Shown here piece by piece: positions 52,611 through 60,483 of a stretch of 64,000 nucleotides of DNA. Position 1 is the first letter of the stretch, and each line of letters opens with the position of its first letter. The notes beneath the pieces were generated by a model. That model was not told where the DNA came from and searched no databases. It worked only from the letters and a program-made list of their open reading frames with translations. Position numbers and translations under genes: made by a program. The stretch comes from Bog-473 sp963817735 (GTDB taxonomy: Bacteria > Actinomycetota > Acidimicrobiia > Acidimicrobiales > RAAP-2), in the NCBI GenBank assembly GCA_963817735.1, contig CAWFPP010000003.1, positions 124,001-188,000 on the forward strand, given 5' to 3'.

Positions 52611-53588
52611 TCAGCGCTCGATCATGCGCATCTGCTGCTCGCCGTGGTGAGCCCCGGCCGCCGGGGTCAGTGCGTCGAGTCGGGTGAGCTGCGCGGCAGT
52701 CAGCTGCAACGCATCGGCGCCGACGTTCTCTTCGAGCCGGGAGATGCGCTTCGTGCCGGGAATGGGCGCGATGTCGTCGCCCTGGGCCAGGACCCAGGCC
52801 AGCGCCACCTGGGCAGGAGTGGCGCCGGCATCCCGCGCCACGGCCTCGACCTCTTGCAGGCTGGCGAGGTTCGCGTCGAAGTTCTCACCGCTGAACCGCG
52901 GGTTCGACCTCCGGAAGTCGGCCGCATCAAGCTGGTCGACGGATCTGATGGTACCGGTCAGCATCCCCCGGCCCAGGGGCGAGTAGGCCACGAAGCCAAT
53001 CCCAAGCTCACGCAGCGTCGGCAACACTGCGGCCTCCGGGTCGCGCGTCCACAGCGAGTATTCCGACTGCAATGCGGTGACGGGGTGGACCTTGTGGGCG
53101 CGGCGGATCGTGTCCGGTGCGGCCTCGGACAAGCCGATGTGACGGACCTTGCCCTCGGCAACCAACTCGGCCAGGGCCCCTGCGGTCTCTTCGATCGGCG
53201 TGTCGGGGTCGACGCGGTGCTGGTAGTAGAGGTCGATGGAGTCGGTGTCGAGCCGGCGCAGCGATCCTTCGACGGCAAGGCGGATGTTGGCCGGGGAGCT
53301 GTCGAGCTTTCCCGGAGCACGACCGGTGTGGGAGATCATGCCGAATTTGGTGGCGAGGACGACCTGGTCGCGTCGGCCCCGGAGGGCGCGCCCGACCAGT
53401 TCTTCGTTCACGTAGGGGCCGTAGACCTCCGCGGTGTCGATGAGCGTGACACCCAGTTCCAAGGCCCGATGGATCGTCGCAATGCACTGGGCCTCGTCGA
53501 CGCTGGCGTCGATGTAGGCCGTGGACATGCCCATCGTCCCCAGCCCGATCCGGGAAACACCGACGTTTCCGAGCTTGACTTGTCTCAT
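52611..53588 (-). CDS. Aldo/keto reductase
   Basis: A 325-residue NADPH-dependent (alpha/beta)8-barrel reductase. The catalytic tetrad is visible: Asp and Tyr in LIDTAEVYGPYVNEELVG, Lys in VVLATKFGM and His in DLYYQHRVDP. PIPGTKRISRLEENVGA is the cofactor-binding end. It resembles the YakC/AKR13 group. ATG 53588 with GGAGG just upstream is preferred to the longer frame from 53996. It belongs to a run of four minus-strand genes (51.8-55.1 kb). Confidence 0.92.
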   Translation of the reverse strand: MRQVKLGNVGVSRIGLGTMGMSTAYIDASVDEAQCIATIHRALELGVTLIDTAEVYGPYVNEELVGRALRGRRDQVVLATKFGMISHTGRAPGKLDSSPANIRLAVEGSLRRLDTDSIDLYYQHRVDPDTPIEETAGALAELVAEGKVRHIGLSEAAPDTIRRAHKVHPVTALQSEYSLWTRDPEAAVLPTLRELGIGFVAYSPLGRGMLTGTIRSVDQLDAADFRRSNPRFSGENFDANLASLQEVEAVARDAGATPAQVALAWVLAQGDDIAPIPGTKRISRLEENVGADALQLTAAQLTRLDALTPAAGAHHGEQQMRMIER

Positions 53589-53682
53589 CTCATCCTCCGT
53601 TTCGGACGCCCGTTGTGCCCCGATCAGCACGCAGTCGCCGGAGCTCACTCCGTGGTGCTCGAATCCGACCTGGATCGGGCCT

Positions 53683-54342
53683 TCATATGCCCAATATGCC
53701 CAGCCGCCCTCCGCACCCATCAGACACACCCGATAGCGGGCTTGCCGCGTGCCGGATCCCGGCCCGGGCGCGAGCCATGAACGGTCGCGGGAGAAGCGTG
53801 GCCTTGTGTTCACAGAACGATCCACTCGTCCAGCACACACTGTGCTCAGCGTGCAACTCGGTGCCGAGCGCGGCACGGCCCAGCCCCCGGTAGTAGCGAT
53901 CCTGCGCCAGCCACGCGGCGAACTCACCGTGCCGGTCGAATCCATGCCCCGGGACCACGTGCCCAACCAGATCGTGCACGGCACGAAACCTGTCATAGGG
54001 CCCTCCGGATTCGGTGCCGAGGAGCGGGTGCGGCCGGCTGCGGTCCACGGCGGCGGTCGTCACTTCCAGCGTTGCCGTCGTTCGCACGGCGGCGACCATC
54101 TCCTGATCGTGCGCGTAGGGGGCTCGGCAGCGGGTGAACGCAACCCTGACGTGCCCTGCCGAACCGCACTGCGTGAGCAGACGGAACAGACGGTCCGACT
54201 GGTGTTCAAGGGCCTGGTACGCCGCGGTCACGAGTGGGTCCCCCGGTTCGCTGCGAGCCGCCGTGAACCACCCCGCGACCTCCCAGGACCAGCCCTCGTC
54301 GAGCACGGCGCCGGCCGGCGCCGCAACCTCGGTCAACGGCAT
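53683..54342 (-). CDS. Conserved-looking protein of unknown function with an HDxxGH motif
   Basis: A 219-residue soluble protein I cannot assign to a named family. Its core is YDRFRAVHDLVGHVVPGHGF, then EFAAWLAQDRYYRGLGRAAL and GTELHAEHSVCWTSG. HDLVGH, the second H-x-E and later HxE/H residues could form a metal site, vaguely like aromatic amino acid hydroxylases, but this is weak. ATG 54342 has AAGGAG at good spacing. The last ~30 residues are low-complexity. Next to an aldo/keto reductase and a VOC protein. Confidence 0.7.
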   Translation of the reverse strand: MPLTEVAAPAGAVLDEGWSWEVAGWFTAARSEPGDPLVTAAYQALEHQSDRLFRLLTQCGSAGHVRVAFTRCRAPYAHDQEMVAAVRTTATLEVTTAAVDRSRPHPLLGTESGGPYDRFRAVHDLVGHVVPGHGFDRHGEFAAWLAQDRYYRGLGRAALGTELHAEHSVCWTSGSFCEHKATLLPRPFMARARAGIRHAASPLSGVSDGCGGRLGILGI

Positions 54343-54428
54343 GACATCGTCTCCTTGTCGCAGTGCCCGCTCGGGTCCACGCCGGCGTCATCCCCAGCAC
54401 GTGAGCCGTCCACGCCCAGCCTCCGTGC

Positions 54429-55106
54429 TCAGGTCGGAAGGTCGTGCCCGGCCTGCTCCGCCGACATGTATGCGGCGTACCAGTCGGGCCAGTTCGGGTC
54501 GGCCTTGCCGATCCGTTTCTCGTGCTCGCCATGCGCCTTCGAGGCACGTGTCATGGCGTCGGCCAGGTCGCGAACCGACGCAAACGAGGTGGACGCGGAA
54601 TCGATCCGGCCGGGCAGCCGGGTCGTCACCTCCTGCAACAACCACGAATTCCCATCCGGATCGCTGAACGTGGCGAACGATCCGTAGCTGCTCGATTCGG
54701 GTGACGGCCCCTCGACGCGGGCCTTCGAGCCCGGATCCTGGAACCGGCCGCCGAGTACCGCTTCATGGAACGGACCGCTCACCGCGGCGCCGCGAGCGGT
54801 CAGGTCGGCGCGTGCCGCCTGCAGGTCGTCCACCACCAGGTACACGCCCCGAGCCGAGCCGGGAGCGGCTGGCGTCAGGTCGCTGCCGAACTGGATCGAA
54901 CACCCCGAACCAGGGGGGGTGAATTGGAACAACCGCACCCCGTCGACGTCGACGTCGGCGTCGACGCGCCATCCGAGTCCCCGGTAGAAGGCTGCAGCCC
55001 GGTCCACATCCGACACGGGAAGGACCAGCACCTCGAGCTTTAGGTCGGCGGGACCAGCCCCGTCACTCCCACCCCCGCCTTCGCCCTGCGGCTTCGTCGT
55101 GCTCAT
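54429..55106 (-). CDS. VOC-family protein with a C-terminal extension
   Basis: A 225-residue protein. After a Gly/Ser-rich leader comes a full VOC module (LEVLVLPVSDVDRAAAFYRG, then RGVYLVVDDLQAARADLTAR and TFSDPDGNSWLLQEV). The last ~60 residues (ASTSFASVRDLADAMTRASK ... WYAAYMSAEQAG) form a helical extension seen in actinobacterial glyoxalases. ATG 55106 has GGGAGG upstream. It is the first gene of the four-gene minus-strand run. Function is unknown. Confidence 0.85.
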   Translation of the reverse strand: MSTTKPQGEGGGGSDGAGPADLKLEVLVLPVSDVDRAAAFYRGLGWRVDADVDVDGVRLFQFTPPGSGCSIQFGSDLTPAAPGSARGVYLVVDDLQAARADLTARGAAVSGPFHEAVLGGRFQDPGSKARVEGPSPESSSYGSFATFSDPDGNSWLLQEVTTRLPGRIDSASTSFASVRDLADAMTRASKAHGEHEKRIGKADPNWPDWYAAYMSAEQAGHDLPT

Positions 55107-55391
55107 CGGGCCTCCCTCGTCTCTCCGCGGTCGACGGTGCCAAGCGTTTCGCCCGACATCGCGGAGCTCCCTGGTCGATCCTCCACGGCGGTCCCTGGCA
55201 CGCCAGGCGGTGCGCGGCGGCCCGTCGGCCCCGCATTGGGACGATACCAAGCCGCAACGAACCTCGTTCAGGTGCCGGCGGAGGGCGCCGGTGCCGGTGC
55301 CTCAGAGCAGAACTCCGGTGCGCCCGGACGCCCGGCGGTGTGCTCGACGAGGACCGCGGTGGGTCACCTCGCTTTGGACCAGAATGCCGGC

Positions 55392-56867
55392 ATGGATTCC
55401 ATCCCTGCCCTCAATGTCGGCGACGTTGTTTTCGATGAGACCGTCGACGTCGTCGTGGTTGGCCTCGGCGTTGCGGGCGCGTCAGCGGTGGTGTCGGCCC
55501 GGCAGGCGGGCGGAGACGTGCTCGCCGTCGAGCGCGCCGTCGCGCCAGGCGGGACCTCCGCGAGCTCCGGGGGTCTCATCTACCTGGGCGGCGGAACGGC
55601 CCTGCAGCGCGCCTGTGGCTTCGACGACTCCTCCGAGAACATGGCGGCATTCCTGACGGCCGCTTTGGGCCCGGGCAGCGACGACGAGCGGCTGCGCGCC
55701 TACTGCGAGGGCTCCCCGGAGCATTTCGACTGGCTGGTCTCCATCGGTGTGCCGTTCCGCTCTGCCTTCTGCGACGAGCCGAACCGTGAGTCAGCCGATG
55801 ACGCGGGACTGCTCTTCAGCGGCGGCGAGGACACGTATCCGTTCGACGAAATCGCTCTTCCGGTACCACGAGGGCACAAACCCCAGTACACCGATTCCGC
55901 CGGCGGCTTTCTCATGGAACGCCTGGGTGTCGCGGTGTCGGCCAGTGGCGCACGGGTGTCGGTGGACTCCCGTGCGGAGGCACTGGTTGCCGATGGGGGT
56001 CAGGTCGTCGGGGTGCGGGTGCAGACCGAGGAAGGCATGCGCACCGTCCGGGCGCGGGGCGGGGTCATTCTGGCGAGCGGCGGATTCATCCACAACGATG
56101 CGATGGTCGCGGAGGAGTGCCCTTCGGCCCACGTCCCCGATCCGGCTTGGCGCATCGGCACCCCCAATGACGATGGTCGTGGGATCCGCATGGGTGTCGG
56201 CGCCGGTGCGGCGGCCGCACGGCTCGAGGCCTTCGAGTGCGCACTCCCCCTCGGTCCCCCGCATCGCCTGGCCCGGGGCATCCTCGTCAATCGCCGCGGC
56301 GAGCGATTCATCAACGAGGATGCCTACACCGGCCGCATCGGGCTGCATGCCCTCCGCGACCAGGACGGATTCGTCTACATGATCACCGATGACGTGATCC
56401 ACGAGCCGAACATCCTGGGGCTGCGCATCGCGTTCGCCGCAACGACCCCCGAGGAATTGGCAGGGGACCTCGGCGTGCCAGCCGAGGCCCTGGCTCGCAC
56501 CGTGCGCGACTACAACGGCGCCGCTCTCCGCGGCGAGGACCCGGAGTTCCATAAGCGCGCGCCGTTCCTGCAGCCGATCGGCGTGCCACCCGCAAGCGGC
56601 ATCGGTGCCATCGACCTGCGCGTCGACCACGGCGCGATCTACGCGACCTTCACACTCGGCGGTCTTGCCACCGACGCCCACGGCCGCGCGCTCGACAGCT
56701 CAGGGCAACGCGTCCCAGGTCTCTACGCGGCCGGCCGCACGGCCGCCAGCCTGGCGGCCAGCCACTACGCCAGCGGCATCAGCCTCGGAGACGGCTCGTT
56801 CTTCGGCCGGCAGGCCGGACGAGACGCCGTCACGCTGGCCCACGCCGAGGCCAGAGCGCCCCTGTAG
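55392..56867 (+). CDS. FAD-binding dehydrogenase, 3-ketosteroid delta1-dehydrogenase/fumarate-reductase-like
   Basis: A 491-residue FAD_binding_2 flavoprotein. VDVVVVGLGVAGASAVVSAR is the dinucleotide fold, APGGTSASSGGLIYLGGGTA follows, GGVILASGGF is the second FAD contact, and GLYAAGRTAASLAASHYASG is the C-terminal FAD motif. The catalytic-domain segment (ILVNRRGERFINEDAYTGRI) resembles KstD and related oxidoreductases. The exact substrate is uncertain. ATG 55392 gives the Rossmann fold ~18 residues in; an open frame from 55137 is not supported. Confidence 0.86.
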   Translation: MDSIPALNVGDVVFDETVDVVVVGLGVAGASAVVSARQAGGDVLAVERAVAPGGTSASSGGLIYLGGGTALQRACGFDDSSENMAAFLTAALGPGSDDERLRAYCEGSPEHFDWLVSIGVPFRSAFCDEPNRESADDAGLLFSGGEDTYPFDEIALPVPRGHKPQYTDSAGGFLMERLGVAVSASGARVSVDSRAEALVADGGQVVGVRVQTEEGMRTVRARGGVILASGGFIHNDAMVAEECPSAHVPDPAWRIGTPNDDGRGIRMGVGAGAAAARLEAFECALPLGPPHRLARGILVNRRGERFINEDAYTGRIGLHALRDQDGFVYMITDDVIHEPNILGLRIAFAATTPEELAGDLGVPAEALARTVRDYNGAALRGEDPEFHKRAPFLQPIGVPPASGIGAIDLRVDHGAIYATFTLGGLATDAHGRALDSSGQRVPGLYAAGRTAASLAASHYASGISLGDGSFFGRQAGRDAVTLAHAEARAPL

Positions 56868-56926
56868 GAGCATCGGGCCGCCGGCTCGAACGAGGCTGCT
56901 GACGCCGCGCGCTCAGCTGCGACCTC

Positions 56927-57067
56927 TCACGTCGCGTCCCGCTGATCGTCTTCGGGACCCTGCCAGGAGCTGGGCGCGTCGCTGGCGGGAAAGGACTCCT
57001 CCTCCGACTCCTCGACGAGATCGTCGGGAGCTCTCTCATCTTCTGGACCATCTTCCGGACCAGTCAT
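56927..57067 (-). CDS. Very small acidic protein with an SFPASD motif
   Basis: A 46-residue frame from ATG 57067 to TGA 56927: MTGPEDGPEDERAPDD... then EESFPASDAPSSWQG. The EESFPASD.P.W pattern recurs in small bacterial proteins of unknown function. It is highly acidic and probably disordered. It starts 18 bp after the stop of the next upstream minus-strand gene, so the two are likely co-transcribed. Confidence 0.62.
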   Translation of the reverse strand: MTGPEDGPEDERAPDDLVEESEEESFPASDAPSSWQGPEDDQRDAT

Positions 57068-57085
57068 GTCGTCGACTCCTGGCGA

Positions 57086-57322
57086 TCAGGCGTCGTCCGA
57101 GACGCTCTCGTGACGCCAGCTCCCGCCGAACTCTGCGTCGTGGAGGTGCCGTAATTGGTGGGCGTAATGATCCAGCCGATCCGCGGCCCGCTGCATCTCA
57201 TGGAAGTCGTGGCCATGATTGCGGGCGGCGGTCTTCTCCTGCGCTCGTTTGCGCACGATGTGTAGCTCTTCGTGAGCCAGTTCAGCCACCTGATTGAGTG
57301 TCTCCTCGAGTGTCATGTCCAC
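57086..57322 (-). CDS. Small His-rich helical protein, function unknown
   Basis: A 78-residue protein with heptad-like helices (LEETLNQVAELAHEELHIVR, KRAQEKTAARNHGHDFHEMQ, RLDHYAHQLRHLHDAEFGGS) and no signal or membrane segment. There are nine or so His residues, mostly in the middle. ATG 57322 or 57316 may start it. It pairs with the SFPASD protein downstream and is divergent from the universal stress protein, so a stress role is possible but only inferred. Confidence 0.65.
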   Translation of the reverse strand: MDMTLEETLNQVAELAHEELHIVRKRAQEKTAARNHGHDFHEMQRAADRLDHYAHQLRHLHDAEFGGSWRHESVSDDA

Positions 57323-57567
57323 GCTCCTGCCGTCGGTTCTGTCGACCCAGGCTATCGAGAAGCGCCGTGCGTGAGGCCGGTCTTGTTGGTGCGGGTTTCC
57401 TCGCGCTGCATCACTGACGCATCTTTGGGTACACGTTCACCGCATCCAGATGACCTTCTGGACGTTACCCTGCAACGGAAGAACGAGAGGAGCCAGAGAG
57501 GACTCCGAGCGGGAAATCTTGTCTCAACGGAATCCTCTGAGAGGCTGGTGAGAAGGAGAAAGGTGTC

Positions 57568-58053
57568 ATGACGGACGAAACCGCTGAAGGACCGGTGCTG
57601 TTCTGTCTTGACGGGTCTGCGGGTTCACGAGCCGCCATGAGGTCGGCGGTAGATCTCGTCGAACGGCCGGTAGGGACAGTAGTGCTCACGGTGTGGGAGA
57701 CGATCGCAACTCGCCTCGCCCCGTCCGGGGCATTTGCAGCCGGGAACACGATCGGAGGCGTCGATCTGGATGCGGAAGAGGAGACTCTTGCAAGGTCCGT
57801 GGCGGAGGGTGCGCTCAGGGCGAATGAGCACGGGTACAGCGCCACACCGATGACCCGGGAGTCATTCGAAGGGATCCCTCACGCAATCCTGGATATCGCG
57901 GAGGAGCTGTCGGCACGGTTGATCGTCTGTGGCCAGCGGGCCCCGGGCGTTATGCGGTCCGCACTGCTCGGCAGCGTCTCTCATGCCTTGGCCCCCCACA
58001 GCGGCCGTCGGATCCTCATCGCCCCGGAGCACCCGCGCTCCCAGGATGCCTAA
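57568..58053 (+). CDS. Universal stress protein (UspA family)
   Basis: A 161-residue Usp-fold protein. VLFCLDGSAGSRAAMRSAVD starts the fold, and the ATP-type loop is LIVCGQRAPGVMRSALLGSV followed by SHALAPHSGRRILIAP, close to the G-2X-G-9X-G-S/T pattern. ATG 57568 has AAGGAG upstream. It is followed 20 bp later by an MDR reductase, so both may be induced together under stress. Confidence 0.9.
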   Translation: MTDETAEGPVLFCLDGSAGSRAAMRSAVDLVERPVGTVVLTVWETIATRLAPSGAFAAGNTIGGVDLDAEEETLARSVAEGALRANEHGYSATPMTRESFEGIPHAILDIAEELSARLIVCGQRAPGVMRSALLGSVSHALAPHSGRRILIAPEHPRSQDA

Positions 58054-58073
58054 CCGAAAGATTGGAGCTCTCC

Positions 58074-58994
58074 ATGGCCAAAGCAGTCCGTTTCGATCAC
58101 TACGGCGACCGCAACGTCCTGAAGGTCGTCGACGTCGAGATCCCGGAGGCCGCCGCCGGCGAGGTCCTCGTCGAGGTACGAGCTGCGGGAATCAACCCGG
58201 GCGAGATTGCCATTCGTATCGGTGCTCTCGACGAGAGATTTCCGGCCACGTTTCCCTCCGGGGAGGGCAGCGATCTGGCCGGGGTCGTCAGCGCCGTGGG
58301 CCACGGTGTCAGTGAGTTCGCAGACGGCGACGAGGTACTCGGCTGGTCATGGAATCGTTCCAGTCATGCCGAGTACGTGACGGTCCCGGTCACGCAGCTG
58401 ATCCACAAGCCGACCCAGCTCAGTTGGGAGGTCGCAGGTTCGCTCTACGTCGTGGGCTGCACGGCGTTTGCCGCAGTGCGAGCCGTCGGCATCAGCCCCG
58501 GCGACACGGTGGCCGTCTCGGCAGCGGCCGGCGGGGTCGGCACCGTCGTCGTCCAGTTGCTGCGGTTGGATGGCGCGGCCGTGCTCGGCATCGCCTCCCC
58601 GAGCAATCACGACTGGCTGACAGCCCATGGGGTGGTCCCGGTCTCCTACGGCGAGGGACTGGTCGACCGTCTCAGAGCGGCCGCGCCGGATGGAATCGAC
58701 GCCTTCATCGACCTCTTCGGACCCGACTACGTCCAGCTGGCCGTCGACCTCGGCATCGCACCCGACCACATCGAGACCATCATCTCGCGAGAGAAAGCCT
58801 TGGAAGCGGGAGCCAAAGTGGAGGGCAGCGGCGATGCTTCCACGACCGAAGTGCTGTCCTATATGGCGGAACTCGTGGCGTCTGAGCAGATCGAGATCCC
58901 GATCGCCGCGACGTACCCACTCGACCAGGTGCGTGAGGCATTCGCCCAACTCGAGGAGCGGCACACCCGCGGCAAGATCGTCCTGATCCCCTGA
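58074..58994 (+). CDS. Zinc-independent MDR oxidoreductase (quinone-reductase-like)
   Basis: A 306-residue medium-chain dehydrogenase/reductase. The GroES-like part has VRFDHYGDRNVLKVVDVEIP and VRAAGINPGEIAIRIGALDE; the Rossmann part has VAVSAAAGGVGTVVVQLLRL. Catalytic-zinc ligands are absent, so it resembles quinone or enone reductases. ATG 58074 follows a GGAG site; the ORF's TTG at 58062 is less likely. It lies 20 bp after the universal stress gene. Confidence 0.88.
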   Translation: MAKAVRFDHYGDRNVLKVVDVEIPEAAAGEVLVEVRAAGINPGEIAIRIGALDERFPATFPSGEGSDLAGVVSAVGHGVSEFADGDEVLGWSWNRSSHAEYVTVPVTQLIHKPTQLSWEVAGSLYVVGCTAFAAVRAVGISPGDTVAVSAAAGGVGTVVVQLLRLDGAAVLGIASPSNHDWLTAHGVVPVSYGEGLVDRLRAAAPDGIDAFIDLFGPDYVQLAVDLGIAPDHIETIISREKALEAGAKVEGSGDASTTEVLSYMAELVASEQIEIPIAATYPLDQVREAFAQLEERHTRGKIVLIP

Positions 58995-59078
58995 GGCGGA
59001 CGACCATCCGCCCCGACTGCTGAGTGGCGATCGGGAGCGATCGTCGAGCTCCCAATTCGTCATCACTCTTCGCGAGTC

Positions 59079-59510
59079 CTACTCGCCAACTCCGTAGAGA
59101 AAATCATCGAGCACTCGCCAGCCGTCCTCACTCGTCCGCTTGCCACTGGCGTGACAGGTCATGACGACGGCCACTCCTTCGGGGTCGCGGCCTATCACTG
59201 CCGTCCACTCGCTGTGATCACGTCGGCCGACGAGGAGTTTCCGAGCGTCTAGTTCACTCGCGATCCGCTCCAACTCATCGGCAGAGTCGGCTTCCACTAT
59301 GAAGGATCGCAGACCGATATGGCCAGCTCCACCGAGGGGACTGCTCCCAAACGCCCGCAGCACGATGGCCTGAGATCGGTCGCTGCCTGAGACCCCCACT
59401 ATGGCCAATTGCTCCTCTTGGCTCAGCAAAGTGAAGCCAAGCACATCACGATAGAAGTCAATTGATCGAGTGAGATCGGCCACATTCAACACGACACCCT
59501 GAAAGTTCAT
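59079..59510 (-). CDS. VOC-family protein
   Basis: A 143-residue single-module VOC protein. MNFQGVVLNVADLTRSIDFY, then RDVLGFTLLSQEEQLAIVGV and GLRSFIVEADSADELERIAS; IGRDPEGVAVVMTCH closes the fold. ATG 59510 with GGAGG upstream is preferred to a longer frame from 59642. No partner gene defines its substrate. Confidence 0.83.
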   Translation of the reverse strand: MNFQGVVLNVADLTRSIDFYRDVLGFTLLSQEEQLAIVGVSGSDRSQAIVLRAFGSSPLGGAGHIGLRSFIVEADSADELERIASELDARKLLVGRRDHSEWTAVIGRDPEGVAVVMTCHASGKRTSEDGWRVLDDFLYGVGE

Positions 59511-59666
59511 CTCGTCCTCCGAGTCTCTACTAGAGCGGGGCCACAAGACCAAGCCCCGTGTATACCCGCATTGCGCAATCCATCGAGAGTTGGCCCGTTC
59601 TCCGGGCCCTCGCAAACAGAGGCTCTCATAGGAACGTGCCATCGGAGTCGACCGGCGGAGGGGCGA

Positions 59667-60302
59667 TCAGGCTCCACCCGCGAGCGACCGCGCCTCTGTG
59701 AGGCCGACGACGAGATCATGAAGATCGCCCCCCACCTCGAGTCGATCCGATTGCTCGGTTCCACCGACCTTCATCGGATCGAATCCGGCTGCCAAGATCA
59801 ACCGCTCGATTTCCTCGCCCGCATGGTCGTCGTCGGATGCATAGAAGAGGACCGCCGGCTCCGGTGACCGATTGCTCGACGACTCCAGGAGGTTGGCTGA
59901 CAAGGTTCCGAATGCCATGGCCAGGCACGCCCCGGCAGGCAGCCATCCGGCGACAACCTTGCCAGAGGATTGCCCTTTTGGTAAGACACGCGACACGTTG
60001 CCCTGTGCGTCCGTCTGGAGCGGGTTGCTCGGAACGACGACGAGCTTGTCGGTGAGCGAGTCGGCGATCTCGTCTACGACGCCCTTCAAAACAGTAAACC
60101 GCAGGGCGAGGACCACGGCACCGACGCCTTGCAACGCGTCGTGGTTGTCGACGGCGGCAACTGCATTCGGGCCGATCTCTGCAGCCAGCATTCGTGCTGA
60201 ATCAGTGTCGGCACTCGAAAGCCGCACGGTCTCGCCACCCGAGGCGAGCAGGCGGGCAATCACCGATCCGAGTCCCCCAGTGCCGATGATCGCGGTGGTC
60301 AT
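59667..60302 (-). CDS. NADPH-dependent F420 reductase-like NAD(P)-binding protein
   Basis: A 211-residue Rossmann protein: MTTAIIGTGGLGSVIARLLA is the dinucleotide motif, followed by VGAVVLALRFTVLKGVVDEI, LVVVPSNPLQTDAQGN and SSGKVVAGWLPAGACLAMAF. This is the pattern of the F420:NADPH oxidoreductase/YqeC-like family, where P.NP..... and the C-terminal AGG.D... region bind cofactor. Whether it uses F420 is not visible. ATG 60302 has GAGGAG upstream. It is divergent from the GH15 gene. Confidence 0.83.
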   Translation of the reverse strand: MTTAIIGTGGLGSVIARLLASGGETVRLSSADTDSARMLAAEIGPNAVAAVDNHDALQGVGAVVLALRFTVLKGVVDEIADSLTDKLVVVPSNPLQTDAQGNVSRVLPKGQSSGKVVAGWLPAGACLAMAFGTLSANLLESSSNRSPEPAVLFYASDDDHAGEEIERLILAAGFDPMKVGGTEQSDRLEVGGDLHDLVVGLTEARSLAGGA

Positions 60303-60483
60303 GATCAAATGCTCCTCGGCGTCACAGTACTCACGGCGGCGGTCCGAGGCATCGCCGGCTCGCGTAGAGCTGGCTACGCTGACGATCCCCAGCTGATTCT
60401 CCTTACCTCTGACCGCAAGACCCAGGCCGATGGCACGGGCTGCACTTGTGGATCCCTGGTCTAGGGCCCGAAGGAGCTCAACC

